Shown here piece by piece: positions 35,815 to 44,868 of a stretch of 64,000 nucleotides of DNA. This DNA comes from Micromonospora parathelypteridis (GTDB taxonomy: Bacteria > Actinomycetota > Actinomycetes > Mycobacteriales > Micromonosporaceae). Below the pieces are notes generated by a model. That model was not told where the DNA came from. It made no database searches and saw only the letters and a program-made list of their open reading frames with translations. Positions within the stretch are counted from its first letter, which is position 1. The number at the start of each line of letters is the position of its first letter. The stretch spans positions 1 to 64,000 of the forward strand of contig NZ_JACHDP010000001.1 of NCBI RefSeq assembly GCF_014201145.1. Direction: 5' to 3'. The translations under genes were made by a program, and so were the position numbers.

Positions 35815-37074
35815 ATGCCCAGCTACTTCTCCCCCGGCATCTATGTCGAGGAGGTCCCCAGCGGCGCCCGACCGATCGGCCCGGCGAGCACCAGCATCGC
35901 CGCCTTCGTCGGCGTCGCCCCGGACCGCTCCGCCCAACTGGGCAAGGCGGTGCCGGTCAACAACTGGACGGAGTTCCTGCGGCTCTTCGCCGGCGGGGAG
36001 CGGGTGGAGAGCACCCCGTTGGCCCGGGCGGTCTTCGGTTTCCTGGACAACGGAGGCGCCCGCTGCTGGGTGGTCAACGTCGGCGACGGCGGCGCGATCA
36101 CCGGCACCGGACAGCGCCGCGGCGGCCTGCAACTGCTGGAGGCCGTCGACGAGATCTCGATCATCGCCGCGCCCGGCTTCCACGACGCGGTGTCCCACGA
36201 GGCGCTGCTCAGCATGGCCGAGCGCACCCGCACCATGGTCGCGATCTGCGACCCGGCGCCGGACATCGACGACATCGCCGCGCTGACCCGGGTCGCCACG
36301 CCGTCCTCCGGCAAACCCCCCAAGCCGGCCGAGGGGGCGGGCGGAGGCTCGGGCGGTTCCGGTGGCGGCTCGGCCCAGCCGGGCGGCTCCGGCGGGCACG
36401 AGGGGGCCGCGTACCGGCCCCGACAGTCCGAGTTCGGCGCGTTCTACTACCCCTGGCTACGGGTACGCGACCCGATCAGCGGCGAGTTGGAACTCACCCC
36501 GCCGAGTGGGCACCTGGCCGGCATCTGGGCCCGCACCGACGCCCTGCGCGGAGTGCACAAGGCACCGGCCAACGAACCCGTACGCGGCGCCGTCGACCTG
36601 GGCTACCTGGTCACCCGACCGGAACACGACGTGCTCAACCCCAAGGGCGTCAACGTGATCCGCTACTTCGCCGGCGAGGGCATCCGCGTCTGGGGCGCCC
36701 GTACGCTCGCCGCCGAGGCCAGCGAGTGGCGCTACCTCAACGTACGGCGACTCAGCATCGCCATCGAACAGGCCATCGCCAACGGCACCAGGTGGATGGT
36801 CTTCGAGCCCAACGACTTCACCCTCTGGCGCTCGATCCGGCGTGACATCGGGGCGTTCCTCACCCGGGTGTGGCGCGACGGCGCGCTGCTCGGGCGCAGT
36901 CCCGAGGAGGCGTTCTTCGTCAAGTGCGACGAGGAGACCAACCCGGCGGACGTCCGCGACGCGGGCATGGTGATCGCCCACATCGGCATCGCCGTCGTCA
37001 AGCCCGCCGAATTCGTGGTGTTCAAGCTGAGCCAGTGGGCCGGCGGCACCGAGACCGAGACGATCGGAGGCTGA
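35815..37074 (+). CDS. Contractile tail sheath protein
   Basis: The ATG follows AGGAGG. The 419-residue protein has the sheath signature N-terminus (YFSPGIYVEEVPSGARPI, AFVG) and the conserved C-terminal handshake region (RYLNVRRLSIAIEQAIANGTRWMVFEPND, FFVKCDEETNP, ETETIGG). Residues 165-200 are a Gly/Ser/Pro-rich insertion. Only one sheath gene is present, unlike the three of the Serratia antifeeding prophage. The sheath contracts to drive the tube through a membrane. Confidence 0.95.
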   Translation: MPSYFSPGIYVEEVPSGARPIGPASTSIAAFVGVAPDRSAQLGKAVPVNNWTEFLRLFAGGERVESTPLARAVFGFLDNGGARCWVVNVGDGGAITGTGQRRGGLQLLEAVDEISIIAAPGFHDAVSHEALLSMAERTRTMVAICDPAPDIDDIAALTRVATPSSGKPPKPAEGAGGGSGGSGGGSAQPGGSGGHEGAAYRPRQSEFGAFYYPWLRVRDPISGELELTPPSGHLAGIWARTDALRGVHKAPANEPVRGAVDLGYLVTRPEHDVLNPKGVNVIRYFAGEGIRVWGARTLAAEASEWRYLNVRRLSIAIEQAIANGTRWMVFEPNDFTLWRSIRRDIGAFLTRVWRDGALLGRSPEEAFFVKCDEETNPADVRDAGMVIAHIGIAVVKPAEFVVFKLSQWAGGTETETIGG

Positions 37075-37075
37075 C

Positions 37076-37558
37076 ATGCCCACCACAGCCACCCCGCAGC
37101 CCGGCGCCCCGGTCGACCCGTACCGGGCGTACAACTTCCGGCTGCTCATCAACGGCGTCACCAACGGCCACTTCACCGAGATGACCGGGCTGGAGGTGAA
37201 CATCCCGGGGCAGCCGTACCGGGAGCACGGCCTGGGCCGGATGCGGATGGTGCCCGGCCAGGCCGAGTACGAGCCGGTGACGCTGCACTTCGGCCTCACC
37301 GCCTCCCGCGAGTTGTGGGACTGGGTGAACGCCACCGCACAGGGCACCCTCAACCGTCGCAACGTCTCCGTGGTGCTGCTCGACTCGGTGGGGACCGCCG
37401 AGGTGCTGCGGTGGAACCTGATCGACGCCTGGCCCACCCGGTGGCGGGGCGCGCACCTCAACACGCTCAGCCACGAGATCGCCATCGCGTCGTTGACCCT
37501 GCGCTACGAGGGCCTGGAGCTGGAGACCGGCGGTGCCACCGCGCCGGCACCCGCGTAG
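37076..37558 (+). CDS. Inner tube protein (gp19/Hcp-like)
   Basis: The 160-residue protein has the T4 gp19-like tube pattern: DPYRAYNFRLLINGV, TEMTGLEVNIP, KxG-like glycine turn replaced by REHGLGRMRMVPGQAEYEPVTLHFGLT, LWDWVNAT and NVSVVLLD. It stacks as hexameric rings inside the sheath. Only one tube gene is seen, and it follows the sheath by one base. Its 3' end overlaps the next gene by 26 bases. Confidence 0.93.
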   Translation: MPTTATPQPGAPVDPYRAYNFRLLINGVTNGHFTEMTGLEVNIPGQPYREHGLGRMRMVPGQAEYEPVTLHFGLTASRELWDWVNATAQGTLNRRNVSVVLLDSVGTAEVLRWNLIDAWPTRWRGAHLNTLSHEIAIASLTLRYEGLELETGGATAPAPA

Positions 37559-38933
37559 CTGGCTGGCCGGCCGGTTGCGCTCGGCGGCCGGGGCGGTGCA
37601 GCGCCTCGCCGGGCGGGTCGAGCCCGCCGTGCCCCTCCCGGCAAGCCCGCCGTCGGCCCCGCCCACGGCAGCACCGCGCCGCTTCGGGGAACCCCCGCAG
37701 CACTGGCTGGACCTGGTCAGCGCACACGCGCCCGGCCTGCTGCACGACCTGGACCTCGACATGTCGCCGGTCGGCTCCGACGACGCGACGGCCCGCGACG
37801 ACCGGCCCGGCGATACGGGGTCGGTCGGTCGGCTCGGAGGTGGTGTTGCGGGCCCCGCCACGGGTGGCGCGGTCGACGGCAGCACCAGCGTGAGCGGGGC
37901 TGTCGCGGCTGGCCGGCGCGGTGGCGTGAGCGGGCTCGCAGGGCCGGACGGGTCGCGCTCACCGGGCGGGACCGGGCGGTCGGGTCGCACGCCAGCGCCA
38001 GGTGACGGACCGGCCGGCGAGGCCGGCTCACCCGGCAGAGGCGGTGCGTCGGCGTCCGGGCCCGACACGCCGGCTGGGCCATCGGCGCGACCGGGTGCGG
38101 GAGGCGATCCCGCACCGGTCCGCGGGTCTGGGCTGCCCCGGGCCGGCGAAACCGCTCAGCCTGTCCGCCCGCTGGTCCGCCCCGCGATCTCGGGTCCACC
38201 CGCCACACCCGGCAACGACCGCCAGCACCGAACCAACGGCCCCGAAACCACCCGACCCACGCCACGCCCGCCCGCCACCACCGGCGACCTCCTCGCGGAC
38301 CGACTTTCGGTTGGTCACGACGGGTTTCGGGGCGACCGGGACCAATCGGGAGACGACCAGACCCGGAGCAGGGAGGCCCAACCAAGGTTCACCAGCGGCC
38401 AACCCGGGTTCGCCGACGACCACCCCCGGTTCGCGGGCGGTCGGGGTGACCCGGGCGCGACGCGCCCTTCGGGGCCGGACAGCGGGGCGACGCGGCGGGC
38501 ACCGGCCGGGCCGGACCTGGACGCGGTCGACCGGGGGGCACCGTGGACCGGTTCGGCCGGTGCGACGGGGGCGGCGGACGCCGAGGGCACCACGGTCGAC
38601 CGGCGCCGCGATCTGGGCCACGCCGCCAGCGACTGGCCCTGGCTGGCCCTCCCCGACGAACCGGCACGGCCCCGGCAACAGCCGCGGCGACCGGTCGGGC
38701 TGCGGGTCGACGAGGCGGAGACGGTCGGCGGCGGAGCGTGGGCCGGTGGTTGGGGACACGTCCCGACCGGCGGCCGGTCGACCAGCACCGGAACACCGTC
38801 GTCCACGGTCGAGGCGAGGGTCACCGACCCGTGGCCGGCGCTGCCCGACGACGCGACGCTCTGGGCCGTGCCGGGTGACGCATTGAACGATGCCCAGCTC
38901 AGCCGGTTGGATCGCGAACAGGCGGGCGGCTGA
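37533..38933 (+). CDS. Long low-complexity protein at the Afp6 position of the CIS operon
   Basis: The GTG-start, 466-residue protein is mostly predicted disordered: Gly, Pro, Ser, Arg, Asp and Thr dominate. Short ordered islands are RRFGEPPQHWLDLVSAHAPGLL near residues 49-70 and SDWPWLALPDE and DPWPALPDDATLWAVPGD toward the end. It sits between tube and LysM adaptor, where the antifeeding prophage encodes the very short Afp6. It could chaperone the tube, set its length in place of a tape measure, or be cargo. The reading frame is coupled at both ends, so it is likely real. Confidence 0.7.
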   Translation: MPPRRHPRSWLAGRLRSAAGAVQRLAGRVEPAVPLPASPPSAPPTAAPRRFGEPPQHWLDLVSAHAPGLLHDLDLDMSPVGSDDATARDDRPGDTGSVGRLGGGVAGPATGGAVDGSTSVSGAVAAGRRGGVSGLAGPDGSRSPGGTGRSGRTPAPGDGPAGEAGSPGRGGASASGPDTPAGPSARPGAGGDPAPVRGSGLPRAGETAQPVRPLVRPAISGPPATPGNDRQHRTNGPETTRPTPRPPATTGDLLADRLSVGHDGFRGDRDQSGDDQTRSREAQPRFTSGQPGFADDHPRFAGGRGDPGATRPSGPDSGATRRAPAGPDLDAVDRGAPWTGSAGATGAADAEGTTVDRRRDLGHAASDWPWLALPDEPARPRQQPRRPVGLRVDEAETVGGGAWAGGWGHVPTGGRSTSTGTPSSTVEARVTDPWPALPDDATLWAVPGDALNDAQLSRLDREQAGG

Positions 38934-39835
38934 TGGAACGCGTCGCCTTTCTCATCGACTCCTCCGGCGAACGGGTGGACTGCCTGCTCAACCCGGAGAC
39001 CGTGCAGGTGACCCGGCTCGCCGGCGTACGCCATCGGGGTGCCTCCGGCGGGCAGCTCACCGGCTCCGGGCTGGCCGACGATCCGCTGGTCTTCACCGGC
39101 GGCGGCCGGACCGAGCTGGTGCTCGACCTGCTCTTCGACGTCGACTTCGTGGAGGCGCAGGTCCGTCCGGCCGACGTACGGGTGCTCACCCGTCCCCTCT
39201 GGATGCTGGCGGAGAACTCGACCGCCGAGCATGGCTGGCTGCGACCGCCGCTGGTCCGGTTGGTCTGGGGCAAGACCTGGAACGTGCCCGGCGTGATCAT
39301 CGCCGTGGCGGAGCGGTTCGACGCGTTCACCGGCACCGGCTCACCTCGACGCTCCTGGCTGCGGCTGAAGCTGGTCCGGGCCGCCGAGACCGCCGACCAG
39401 GCGGAGGCCGGCTTCGCCGAGGAGTTGGCCGCGGCGAGCACCCCGACCGCCGCACCGGGCAGCGCGGTCATCGCCGCCGGCGACGGCGCGGCAGAGCCGG
39501 GCCGCTCCGGTGTGCGCTTCGACCTGCTGGCCAACGACGCTCTCGGCTCGCCGCTGCGCTGGCGCCTGCTGGCCGAACACAACCGGATCACCGATCCCCT
39601 CGCCGTGCCCGCCGGCACCACCCTCGCCGTCCCACCACCCGCCGGCACCCGAGCCGGCGGCGTCCCGGGCAGCGGTTCGACCTTCGCCGGCGCGGTGGCC
39701 GGGATGGCGCGGACGGTGGCCGGCGCGGTGAGCGCGGGCGCATCGTTCGTGGGCGCCTCGATCGCCGGCAGCACCGGGCCCGGCAATCCCGGACCAGGCA
39801 GCACCGGGCCCGGCAACCCCGGGGGTACGCCATGA
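38933..39835 (+). CDS. CIS tube/baseplate adaptor with LysM domain (Pvc7/gp53-like)
   Basis: The 300-residue protein has an N-terminal CIS tube-type domain (ERVAFLIDSSGERVDCLLNPETVQVTR, ELVLDLLFDVDF, RPPLVRLVWGKTWNVPGVI) and a LysM at about 198-240 (RFDLLANDALGSPLRWRLLAEHNRI, DPLAVPAGTTLAVPPP). A 60-residue tail of Gly, Ala, Pro and Ser ends in a duplicated GPGSTGPGNPG unit, also a direct repeat in DNA. In other systems this protein joins tube to spike and binds other baseplate parts through LysM. Confidence 0.9.
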   Translation: MERVAFLIDSSGERVDCLLNPETVQVTRLAGVRHRGASGGQLTGSGLADDPLVFTGGGRTELVLDLLFDVDFVEAQVRPADVRVLTRPLWMLAENSTAEHGWLRPPLVRLVWGKTWNVPGVIIAVAERFDAFTGTGSPRRSWLRLKLVRAAETADQAEAGFAEELAAASTPTAAPGSAVIAAGDGAAEPGRSGVRFDLLANDALGSPLRWRLLAEHNRITDPLAVPAGTTLAVPPPAGTRAGGVPGSGSTFAGAVAGMARTVAGAVSAGASFVGASIAGSTGPGNPGPGSTGPGNPGGTP

Positions 39836-41424
39836 CCAGCGTCGCGCCCCGGGCGTTGATCGTCCTGCTCGACGGTGCAGAGCTGGCCGGTGCGGCCCGC
39901 CAGCGGGTTCGCTCGCTGCGGGTGGCAGCGCGACTCGACCAGCCCACGCAGGCAGAGCTGGTGCTCGCCACCACCGCCGGGACCGGCGCGCTCGACCCGG
40001 CGGTGCACCCCGGCACGACACTCGACGTACGGCTCGCCGACCATACCGAGGCCCTGTTCAGCGGGGAGGTCACCGCCGTGGAGGTCGAGTACGCCGCCGA
40101 CGGGGCGGCGGTGCTGCGGCTGCGGGCGTACGACCCGCTGCATCGGCTGCGTAAGCGGCAGGGGTTGCGGGTCTTCACCTCGGTGACCGCCGCCGAGCTG
40201 GCCCGGGAGCTGTGCGGCGAGGTGGGGTTGGACGTGACCGCGGAGGTCGACGGACCACGGCTGGAACGGCTGCTGCAGCACCGGCACAGCGATCTGGAGC
40301 TGCTACGCGAGGTGGCCGGCCGGGCCGGGCTGCACCTGGCCGCCGACGGCAGCGGAATCCGGCTGATCACTCTGGCCGGGTACGGCGAGCCGGTCGCGCT
40401 GACCCTCGGCGCGGGCGTGCACACCCTGCGGCTGTCCACCAACGCCGACCAGGCCAGCGGTGCCAGCGCGGCGCTGGGCTGGCACCCGCAGCGGGCCGAG
40501 GTGATCAGCCAACAGGCTGACGAGGCGCGCTGCGGCCGACCCGCCGGCGACCGCCCGGACCCGGCCGACGTGGGTGCCGACGGGGTACGCACCGTCGTCG
40601 ACCAGCCCGGCCGCAGCGACGACGAGTTGGCGGCGCTGGCCCAGGCGCGACTGGACACCCGCGCGGCCACGCTGGTCACCGCCGAGGGGGTGGCCGAGGG
40701 CGACCCGGCGCTACGGCCGGGCCGACGGGTCGACCTGAGCGGTGTGCCCGACCCGGTCGCCGGGGCGTACGTGCTGACCGAGGTGGTGCACACCGTGGAC
40801 GGCAACGGGCATCTGACGCGGTTCTCCACGGTGCCGCCGGCCACCCCGGCGGCGCTGACCGGCGGCGCGGTGGTCACCCTCGGCACCGTCACCGACGTCG
40901 CCGACCCGGACGGGCTGGGCCGGGTCCGTCTGACCCTGCCGGCGTACGGGGACCTGGACGCCGGCTGGCTCGCCGTGCTCTGCCCCGGTGCCGGGCGCGG
41001 CAAGGGTCTGGTGGCGCTCCCCGATCCGGACGACACCGTGCTGGTGGTGCTGCCCGGTGGCGAGCCGGCCTCGGGCATCGTGCTCGGTTCGCTGTTCGGC
41101 GCTGTCGAGCCGTACGACGCGGGCATCGACGACGGGAAGGCGCGTCGCTGGACGCTGCGTACCGCCGGCGGGCAGTCGATCGTCGTCGACGACGTGCAAC
41201 GCAGTCTGCGGCTCGCCACCGAGGGCGGCAGCTTTCTGGAACTGACCCCCGATCTGGCCACTCTGCACGCGGCGTCCGACCTGGTGATCTCCGCACCCGG
41301 CCGGGCCATGGTGGTGCGCGCCCGCAGCGTGGACTTCCTGCACGCGGAGTCGACCGAGGACTCGACGACTGCGGCGCGGCAGGCCCGTTCGCTCGCCCGC
41401 GCCCACCACGAAGGAGGCGGCTGA
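39832..41424 (+). CDS. VgrG-like spike protein (gp27-gp5 fusion, Pvc8)
   Basis: The 530-residue protein has a gp27-like part (about 1-340; VRLADHTEALFSGEVTAVEVEY, YDPLHRLRKRQGLRVF, LQHRHSDLELLREVAGRAGLHL), an OB-fold (DVADPDGLGRVRLTLPAYGD, LVALPDPDDTVLVVLPGGEPASGIVLGSLFG) and a short beta-helix (GGQSIVVDDVQRSL, FLELTPDLATLHAASDLVISAPG). The trimer would form the needle below the tube. It overlaps the adaptor gene and the tip gene. Confidence 0.94.
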   Translation: MTSVAPRALIVLLDGAELAGAARQRVRSLRVAARLDQPTQAELVLATTAGTGALDPAVHPGTTLDVRLADHTEALFSGEVTAVEVEYAADGAAVLRLRAYDPLHRLRKRQGLRVFTSVTAAELARELCGEVGLDVTAEVDGPRLERLLQHRHSDLELLREVAGRAGLHLAADGSGIRLITLAGYGEPVALTLGAGVHTLRLSTNADQASGASAALGWHPQRAEVISQQADEARCGRPAGDRPDPADVGADGVRTVVDQPGRSDDELAALAQARLDTRAATLVTAEGVAEGDPALRPGRRVDLSGVPDPVAGAYVLTEVVHTVDGNGHLTRFSTVPPATPAALTGGAVVTLGTVTDVADPDGLGRVRLTLPAYGDLDAGWLAVLCPGAGRGKGLVALPDPDDTVLVVLPGGEPASGIVLGSLFGAVEPYDAGIDDGKARRWTLRTAGGQSIVVDDVQRSLRLATEGGSFLELTPDLATLHAASDLVISAPGRAMVVRARSVDFLHAESTEDSTTAARQARSLARAHHEGGG

Positions 41425-41762
41425 TGCGCTGGATCCACCGTGACTCCGTGGTCACCTGCGATCACGACGGCCGGGTCGAGAACCGACCCTCGCGGCAGTG
41501 GGTGACCATCACCGGCGTGCCCGTGCTGGTGGACGACGACCCGGAGGGCCGCACGATCGTCGCCTGCCCGAACTACGGCCCGACCATCAAGCCGTGCACG
41601 ACGACACTGACCGTCCGCGTCGGCTACAGCGACTGGATCCGCGTCGACGGACACAAGGTGGTGCTGTCGCACCTGGAGGGGTTCACGAACGGCACTCCGC
41701 CGGGGCTGGTCAAGCACACCGTGCGTGACCCACGTCAGCAGTTCCTGGGGTCGGACCGATGA
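41424..41762 (+). CDS. PAAR-like spike tip protein
   Basis: The 112-residue protein directly follows the spike and has SVVTCDHDGRVENRP, VPVLVDDDP, VACPNYGPTIKPCTTTLTV and GHKVVLSHLEGFTNGTPPG. Cys/His positions (C12, H14, C48, C58, H76) are right for a metal-holding cone as in PAAR proteins. It would sharpen the VgrG-like spike. No effector extension is fused to it. Confidence 0.8.
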   Translation: MRWIHRDSVVTCDHDGRVENRPSRQWVTITGVPVLVDDDPEGRTIVACPNYGPTIKPCTTTLTVRVGYSDWIRVDGHKVVLSHLEGFTNGTPPGLVKHTVRDPRQQFLGSDR

Positions 41763-42193
41763 GGGCCTTCCGCTTCGTCGGCGCCGGCTTCGACGCCGGC
41801 CGTACCGGCGGCCTGGCGCTCACCGCGGCCGGCGGCCTGGCGATGACCGAGGGCGACGAGAGCGTACGACAGGCGCTGTTTCTGCTCCTGTCGACCACGC
41901 CGGGCGAGCGGCTGATGCGACCCGGGTACGGGTCCCGGCTGCACCGGCTCGTCTTCGCGCCCAACGACGACACCACGGCTGGACTGGCCATCCACTACGT
42001 CCGGCAGGCCATCGCCCGCTGGGAGCCCCGGGTCGAGGTGATCGACGTGGACGCCGGACCGGACCCGGACGACGCGTGGCGGCTGGTGATCCGGCTGGAC
42101 TACCGGGTGCGGGCCAGCCTGACGCCCGGGCAGCTGGTCTTCTCCGTGGACCTGCTCCCGGCCGACGAGCACGCGCAGGGAGGAGCGTCATGA
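41759..42193 (+). CDS. gp25-like baseplate wedge protein
   Basis: The 144-residue protein has the gp25/GPW motif: VRQALFLLLSTTPGERLMRPGYGSRLHRLVFAPND, then IARWEPRVEVIDVD. gp25 forms the baseplate core that triggers sheath contraction. It overlaps the tip gene and the baseplate J gene by 4 bases each, the order seen in other CIS loci. Confidence 0.94.
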   Translation: MRAFRFVGAGFDAGRTGGLALTAAGGLAMTEGDESVRQALFLLLSTTPGERLMRPGYGSRLHRLVFAPNDDTTAGLAIHYVRQAIARWEPRVEVIDVDAGPDPDDAWRLVIRLDYRVRASLTPGQLVFSVDLLPADEHAQGGAS

Positions 42194-44868
42194 CACTGCC
42201 CGTGCCGCACCTGGACGACCGCGGGTTCCTCGACCTGGTCACCGAGGCCCGGGAACGGATCCGGCAGTCCTGCCCGGCCTGGACCGACCTGTCCGCGCAC
42301 GACCCCGGCATGGCGCTGGTGGAGGCGTTCGCGCACCTGACCGAGGTGATGATCTACCGGCTGAACCAGTTGCCGGAGAAGGCGTACGTCTCGTTCCTGA
42401 ACCTGCTCGGGATCGCCCGGCACGCACCCACCGCGGCCTGGGCGGACGTCCTGTTCACCCGCAGCGGCACCGACAGCGCCGCGGTGCGGATCCCGGCCGG
42501 TCTGCGGGTCGCGGCGGCCCGCGGCGCGGATCCCCGGCCGGTCGTGTTCGTCACCACCGAGCCGGCCCTGCTGCCCGCCGGCGAGGCGTCGGTGACGGTG
42601 CGGATGCACCACTGTGAACCGGTCGAGGCCGAGCTGCTCGGCATGGGCACCGGCCAGCCCGGTCAGGTGCTGCGGGCCGCCCACGCCCCGCTGGCGCACA
42701 CCGCCGAACCGTTGGATCTGCTGCTCGGGGTGGAGGTTCCGGCCGGCACGGTCGAGTTGGGTGCGGCGGCCCGTGAGCACGACGGCCGCACGTTCGAGAT
42801 CTGGCAGCCGGTGGACAGCTTCGCGGGCCTCGGCCCGCAGGCCAAGGCGTACCTGGTCGACCGCTGCTCGGGCACCGTCACCTTCGCCCCGGCCCTCGAC
42901 CTGCGACCGCCGGACGGGACGGCCCCGGCCGCCTCCGGCGACGCCGAACCAGCCGCGGCAGGCCCCCTGACGGCGGTGACGGTGGCGGCGGTGCCGCCCG
43001 CCGGGCGGCAGGTCCGGCTCTGGTACCGGGCCGGCGGCGGGCCCACCGGCAACGTGGCCGCGGGCACGCTCACCAGCCTGCGCGACCCACTACCCGGGGT
43101 ACGCGTCGACAACCCCGCGCCCGCGGCCGGCGGCCGGGAGATGGAGGCGCTGGAATCGGTGCTGCTGCGCGGTCCGTACGAGTTCTTCGCCCAGCAGCGG
43201 GCGGTCACCGCGCGCGACTTCGAGATGCTGGCGACCAGCTCCGGCGCGGTGGCACGGGCGCGGGCGTTCACCCGCGCCGCGGTGTACAGCTTCGCCCGGC
43301 CCGGGGAGGTCGAGGTGGTGCTGGTGCCGTACGTGCCACCGACGGCCCGCCCCGGTGGCCGGCTGCCGGTGGCGGTGCTGCGCGAGCACGAGGTGCCCGA
43401 GGCGCGACGTCGGGTGGAGGCGGACCTGGAGGAACGCCGCATGGTCGGCATCCGGTCCCGGGCGACCTGGGCCCGGTTCAAGGCGGTGTCGGTACGCGCC
43501 CGGGTGGTGGTCCGCCGGGAGGAGGACGTGGACGCGGTCCGGCGCCGGATCCACGACCGGCTGCACCAGACGTTGAGCCCGCTGCCGACCGCGCTCAACC
43601 CGACCGGCTGGCCGTTCGGCGAGCCACTGCGGGCGTCCAACGTGTATCGGTTGCTGGAGCACGCCGAGCCGGGTGTGCGTTACGTCGAGTCGGTCCGCTT
43701 CGTGGTCGACGAGGCACCCGACGCCGAGGTACGCGCGCTCGCCGTCGACCAGTACCAGCCCCGCACCTGGTACGCCGGGCGCGGCCCGGTGCTGTTCCGC
43801 TCCAGCAACGGCGGTGCGGGTTGGGAGCCGGCCGGCCGTTTCGACGGCGAGACGGTGCTGCGGGTGGCGCCCGCGCCCGCTCCGGTGCGGCCGGGCATCG
43901 TCGCACGTCCCGGCTCGGTGGCGGTGGTGACGCTGCGCGCCTCCGGCGGCTCCCGGGTGCACCTGAGCACCGACCTGGGCGAGACGTGGTCGCTGCTGAC
44001 CGACCTGGATTCGCGGATCTCCGACGTCGCTTGGCTGGACCGCGACGGCGCGGGCGCGCTGCTGGTGGCCACCGACACCGGCCTGTACGAGGTGTCGCTG
44101 CTGCCCGGGGCGGTGCCGCTGCAGATCCTGGTCGACCCGTCCGACGCCGACCGGGGGTTCTACGCGGTGCGCGCGTTCGTCTCCGAGCGGGGCGCGCCGG
44201 GTGTGGCGGTGGCCGCACAGGCCAGCTTCGGGGTGTACCTGTCGACCGCTGGCGGTCGGCCCGGCAGCTTCACCCACGTCGGTCTCTCCAACGTGGACAA
44301 CCGGGTCCTCGCCGTGCAGTACGACGGCCCTGCCACCCTGCTGTGGAGTGGCGCGGGTGAGCCGGACCCGAAGAAGCCCGGCCAGGGCTGCCACCGCACC
44401 AGGCTGTTCGAATCCGACGTGAAATGGCAGTCGGTGCAGGCCGGCTGGATCGGCGGCACCTGCCGGGATCTCGCGTTCGCCGGGCCGCAGGCGGTGGCGG
44501 CCACGCAGAGCGGCGGGGTGTTGCGGCTGGACACCTTGGCCGCCCAGCCACAGTGGCAATCGGTGTCGGTCAACTGCGGTCTGCCGCTGCGTGACCGGAC
44601 CCGGTTCGTGCCGGTCGACGCCATCGCCGTGAGCGGGGGCTCGGGCTCGGCCGGTCACGCGACCGGCGGCTCCGGCGGGGCCGGCGCGGAGCGGTTGATC
44701 CTGGCCGGCGGTGAGCGCGGTGTGCACCGCAGCGCCAACGCCGTCGACTGGACACCCAGCGCCAACCAGGCCACCGCCGACGTGGTGACCGTCCCGGATA
44801 CCTGGCTGCTCTGCTCCGGCGAGCACGACATCGAGGTGGTGCGCCAGGATGCGACGTTCGGCGATTGA
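42190..44868 (+). CDS. Baseplate J-like protein with C-terminal Asp-box beta-propeller
   Basis: The 892-residue protein begins like Afp11/baseplate J (DLVTEARERIRQSCPAWTDLSAHDPGMALVEAFAHLTEVMIYRLNQLPEKAYVSFL) and has the J core at 290-510 (RGPYEFFAQQRAVTARDFEMLA, LRASNVYRLLEHAEPGVRYV). From about residue 540 the sequence changes to repeated Asp-box blades: FRSSNGGAGWEPAG, HLSTDLGETWSLLT, YLSTAGGRPGSF, VHRSANAVDWTPS. This predicts a BNR/sialidase-like propeller on the wedge, perhaps for binding sugars or a membrane partner. The frame is continuous across both parts and overlaps the next gene by 20 bases. Confidence 0.9.
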   Translation: MTLPVPHLDDRGFLDLVTEARERIRQSCPAWTDLSAHDPGMALVEAFAHLTEVMIYRLNQLPEKAYVSFLNLLGIARHAPTAAWADVLFTRSGTDSAAVRIPAGLRVAAARGADPRPVVFVTTEPALLPAGEASVTVRMHHCEPVEAELLGMGTGQPGQVLRAAHAPLAHTAEPLDLLLGVEVPAGTVELGAAAREHDGRTFEIWQPVDSFAGLGPQAKAYLVDRCSGTVTFAPALDLRPPDGTAPAASGDAEPAAAGPLTAVTVAAVPPAGRQVRLWYRAGGGPTGNVAAGTLTSLRDPLPGVRVDNPAPAAGGREMEALESVLLRGPYEFFAQQRAVTARDFEMLATSSGAVARARAFTRAAVYSFARPGEVEVVLVPYVPPTARPGGRLPVAVLREHEVPEARRRVEADLEERRMVGIRSRATWARFKAVSVRARVVVRREEDVDAVRRRIHDRLHQTLSPLPTALNPTGWPFGEPLRASNVYRLLEHAEPGVRYVESVRFVVDEAPDAEVRALAVDQYQPRTWYAGRGPVLFRSSNGGAGWEPAGRFDGETVLRVAPAPAPVRPGIVARPGSVAVVTLRASGGSRVHLSTDLGETWSLLTDLDSRISDVAWLDRDGAGALLVATDTGLYEVSLLPGAVPLQILVDPSDADRGFYAVRAFVSERGAPGVAVAAQASFGVYLSTAGGRPGSFTHVGLSNVDNRVLAVQYDGPATLLWSGAGEPDPKKPGQGCHRTRLFESDVKWQSVQAGWIGGTCRDLAFAGPQAVAATQSGGVLRLDTLAAQPQWQSVSVNCGLPLRDRTRFVPVDAIAVSGGSGSAGHATGGSGGAGAERLILAGGERGVHRSANAVDWTPSANQATADVVTVPDTWLLCSGEHDIEVVRQDATFGD

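Noticed and set aside
39588..41717. Open frame of 709 codons antisense to the spike gene
   Set aside because: Composition is Ser, Arg, Pro and Ala with no motif. The plus strand encodes clear gp27, OB-fold and beta-helix features.
39832..41762. Considered as a type VI secretion spike pair
   Set aside because: No TssB/TssC two-part sheath, TssJLM or ClpV genes are present; a single-gene sheath fits CIS or phage tails.
43090..44826. Open frame of 578 codons antisense to baseplate J
   Set aside because: No ribosome-binding site, no recognisable domain, and codon-position GC pattern follows the plus-strand gene.
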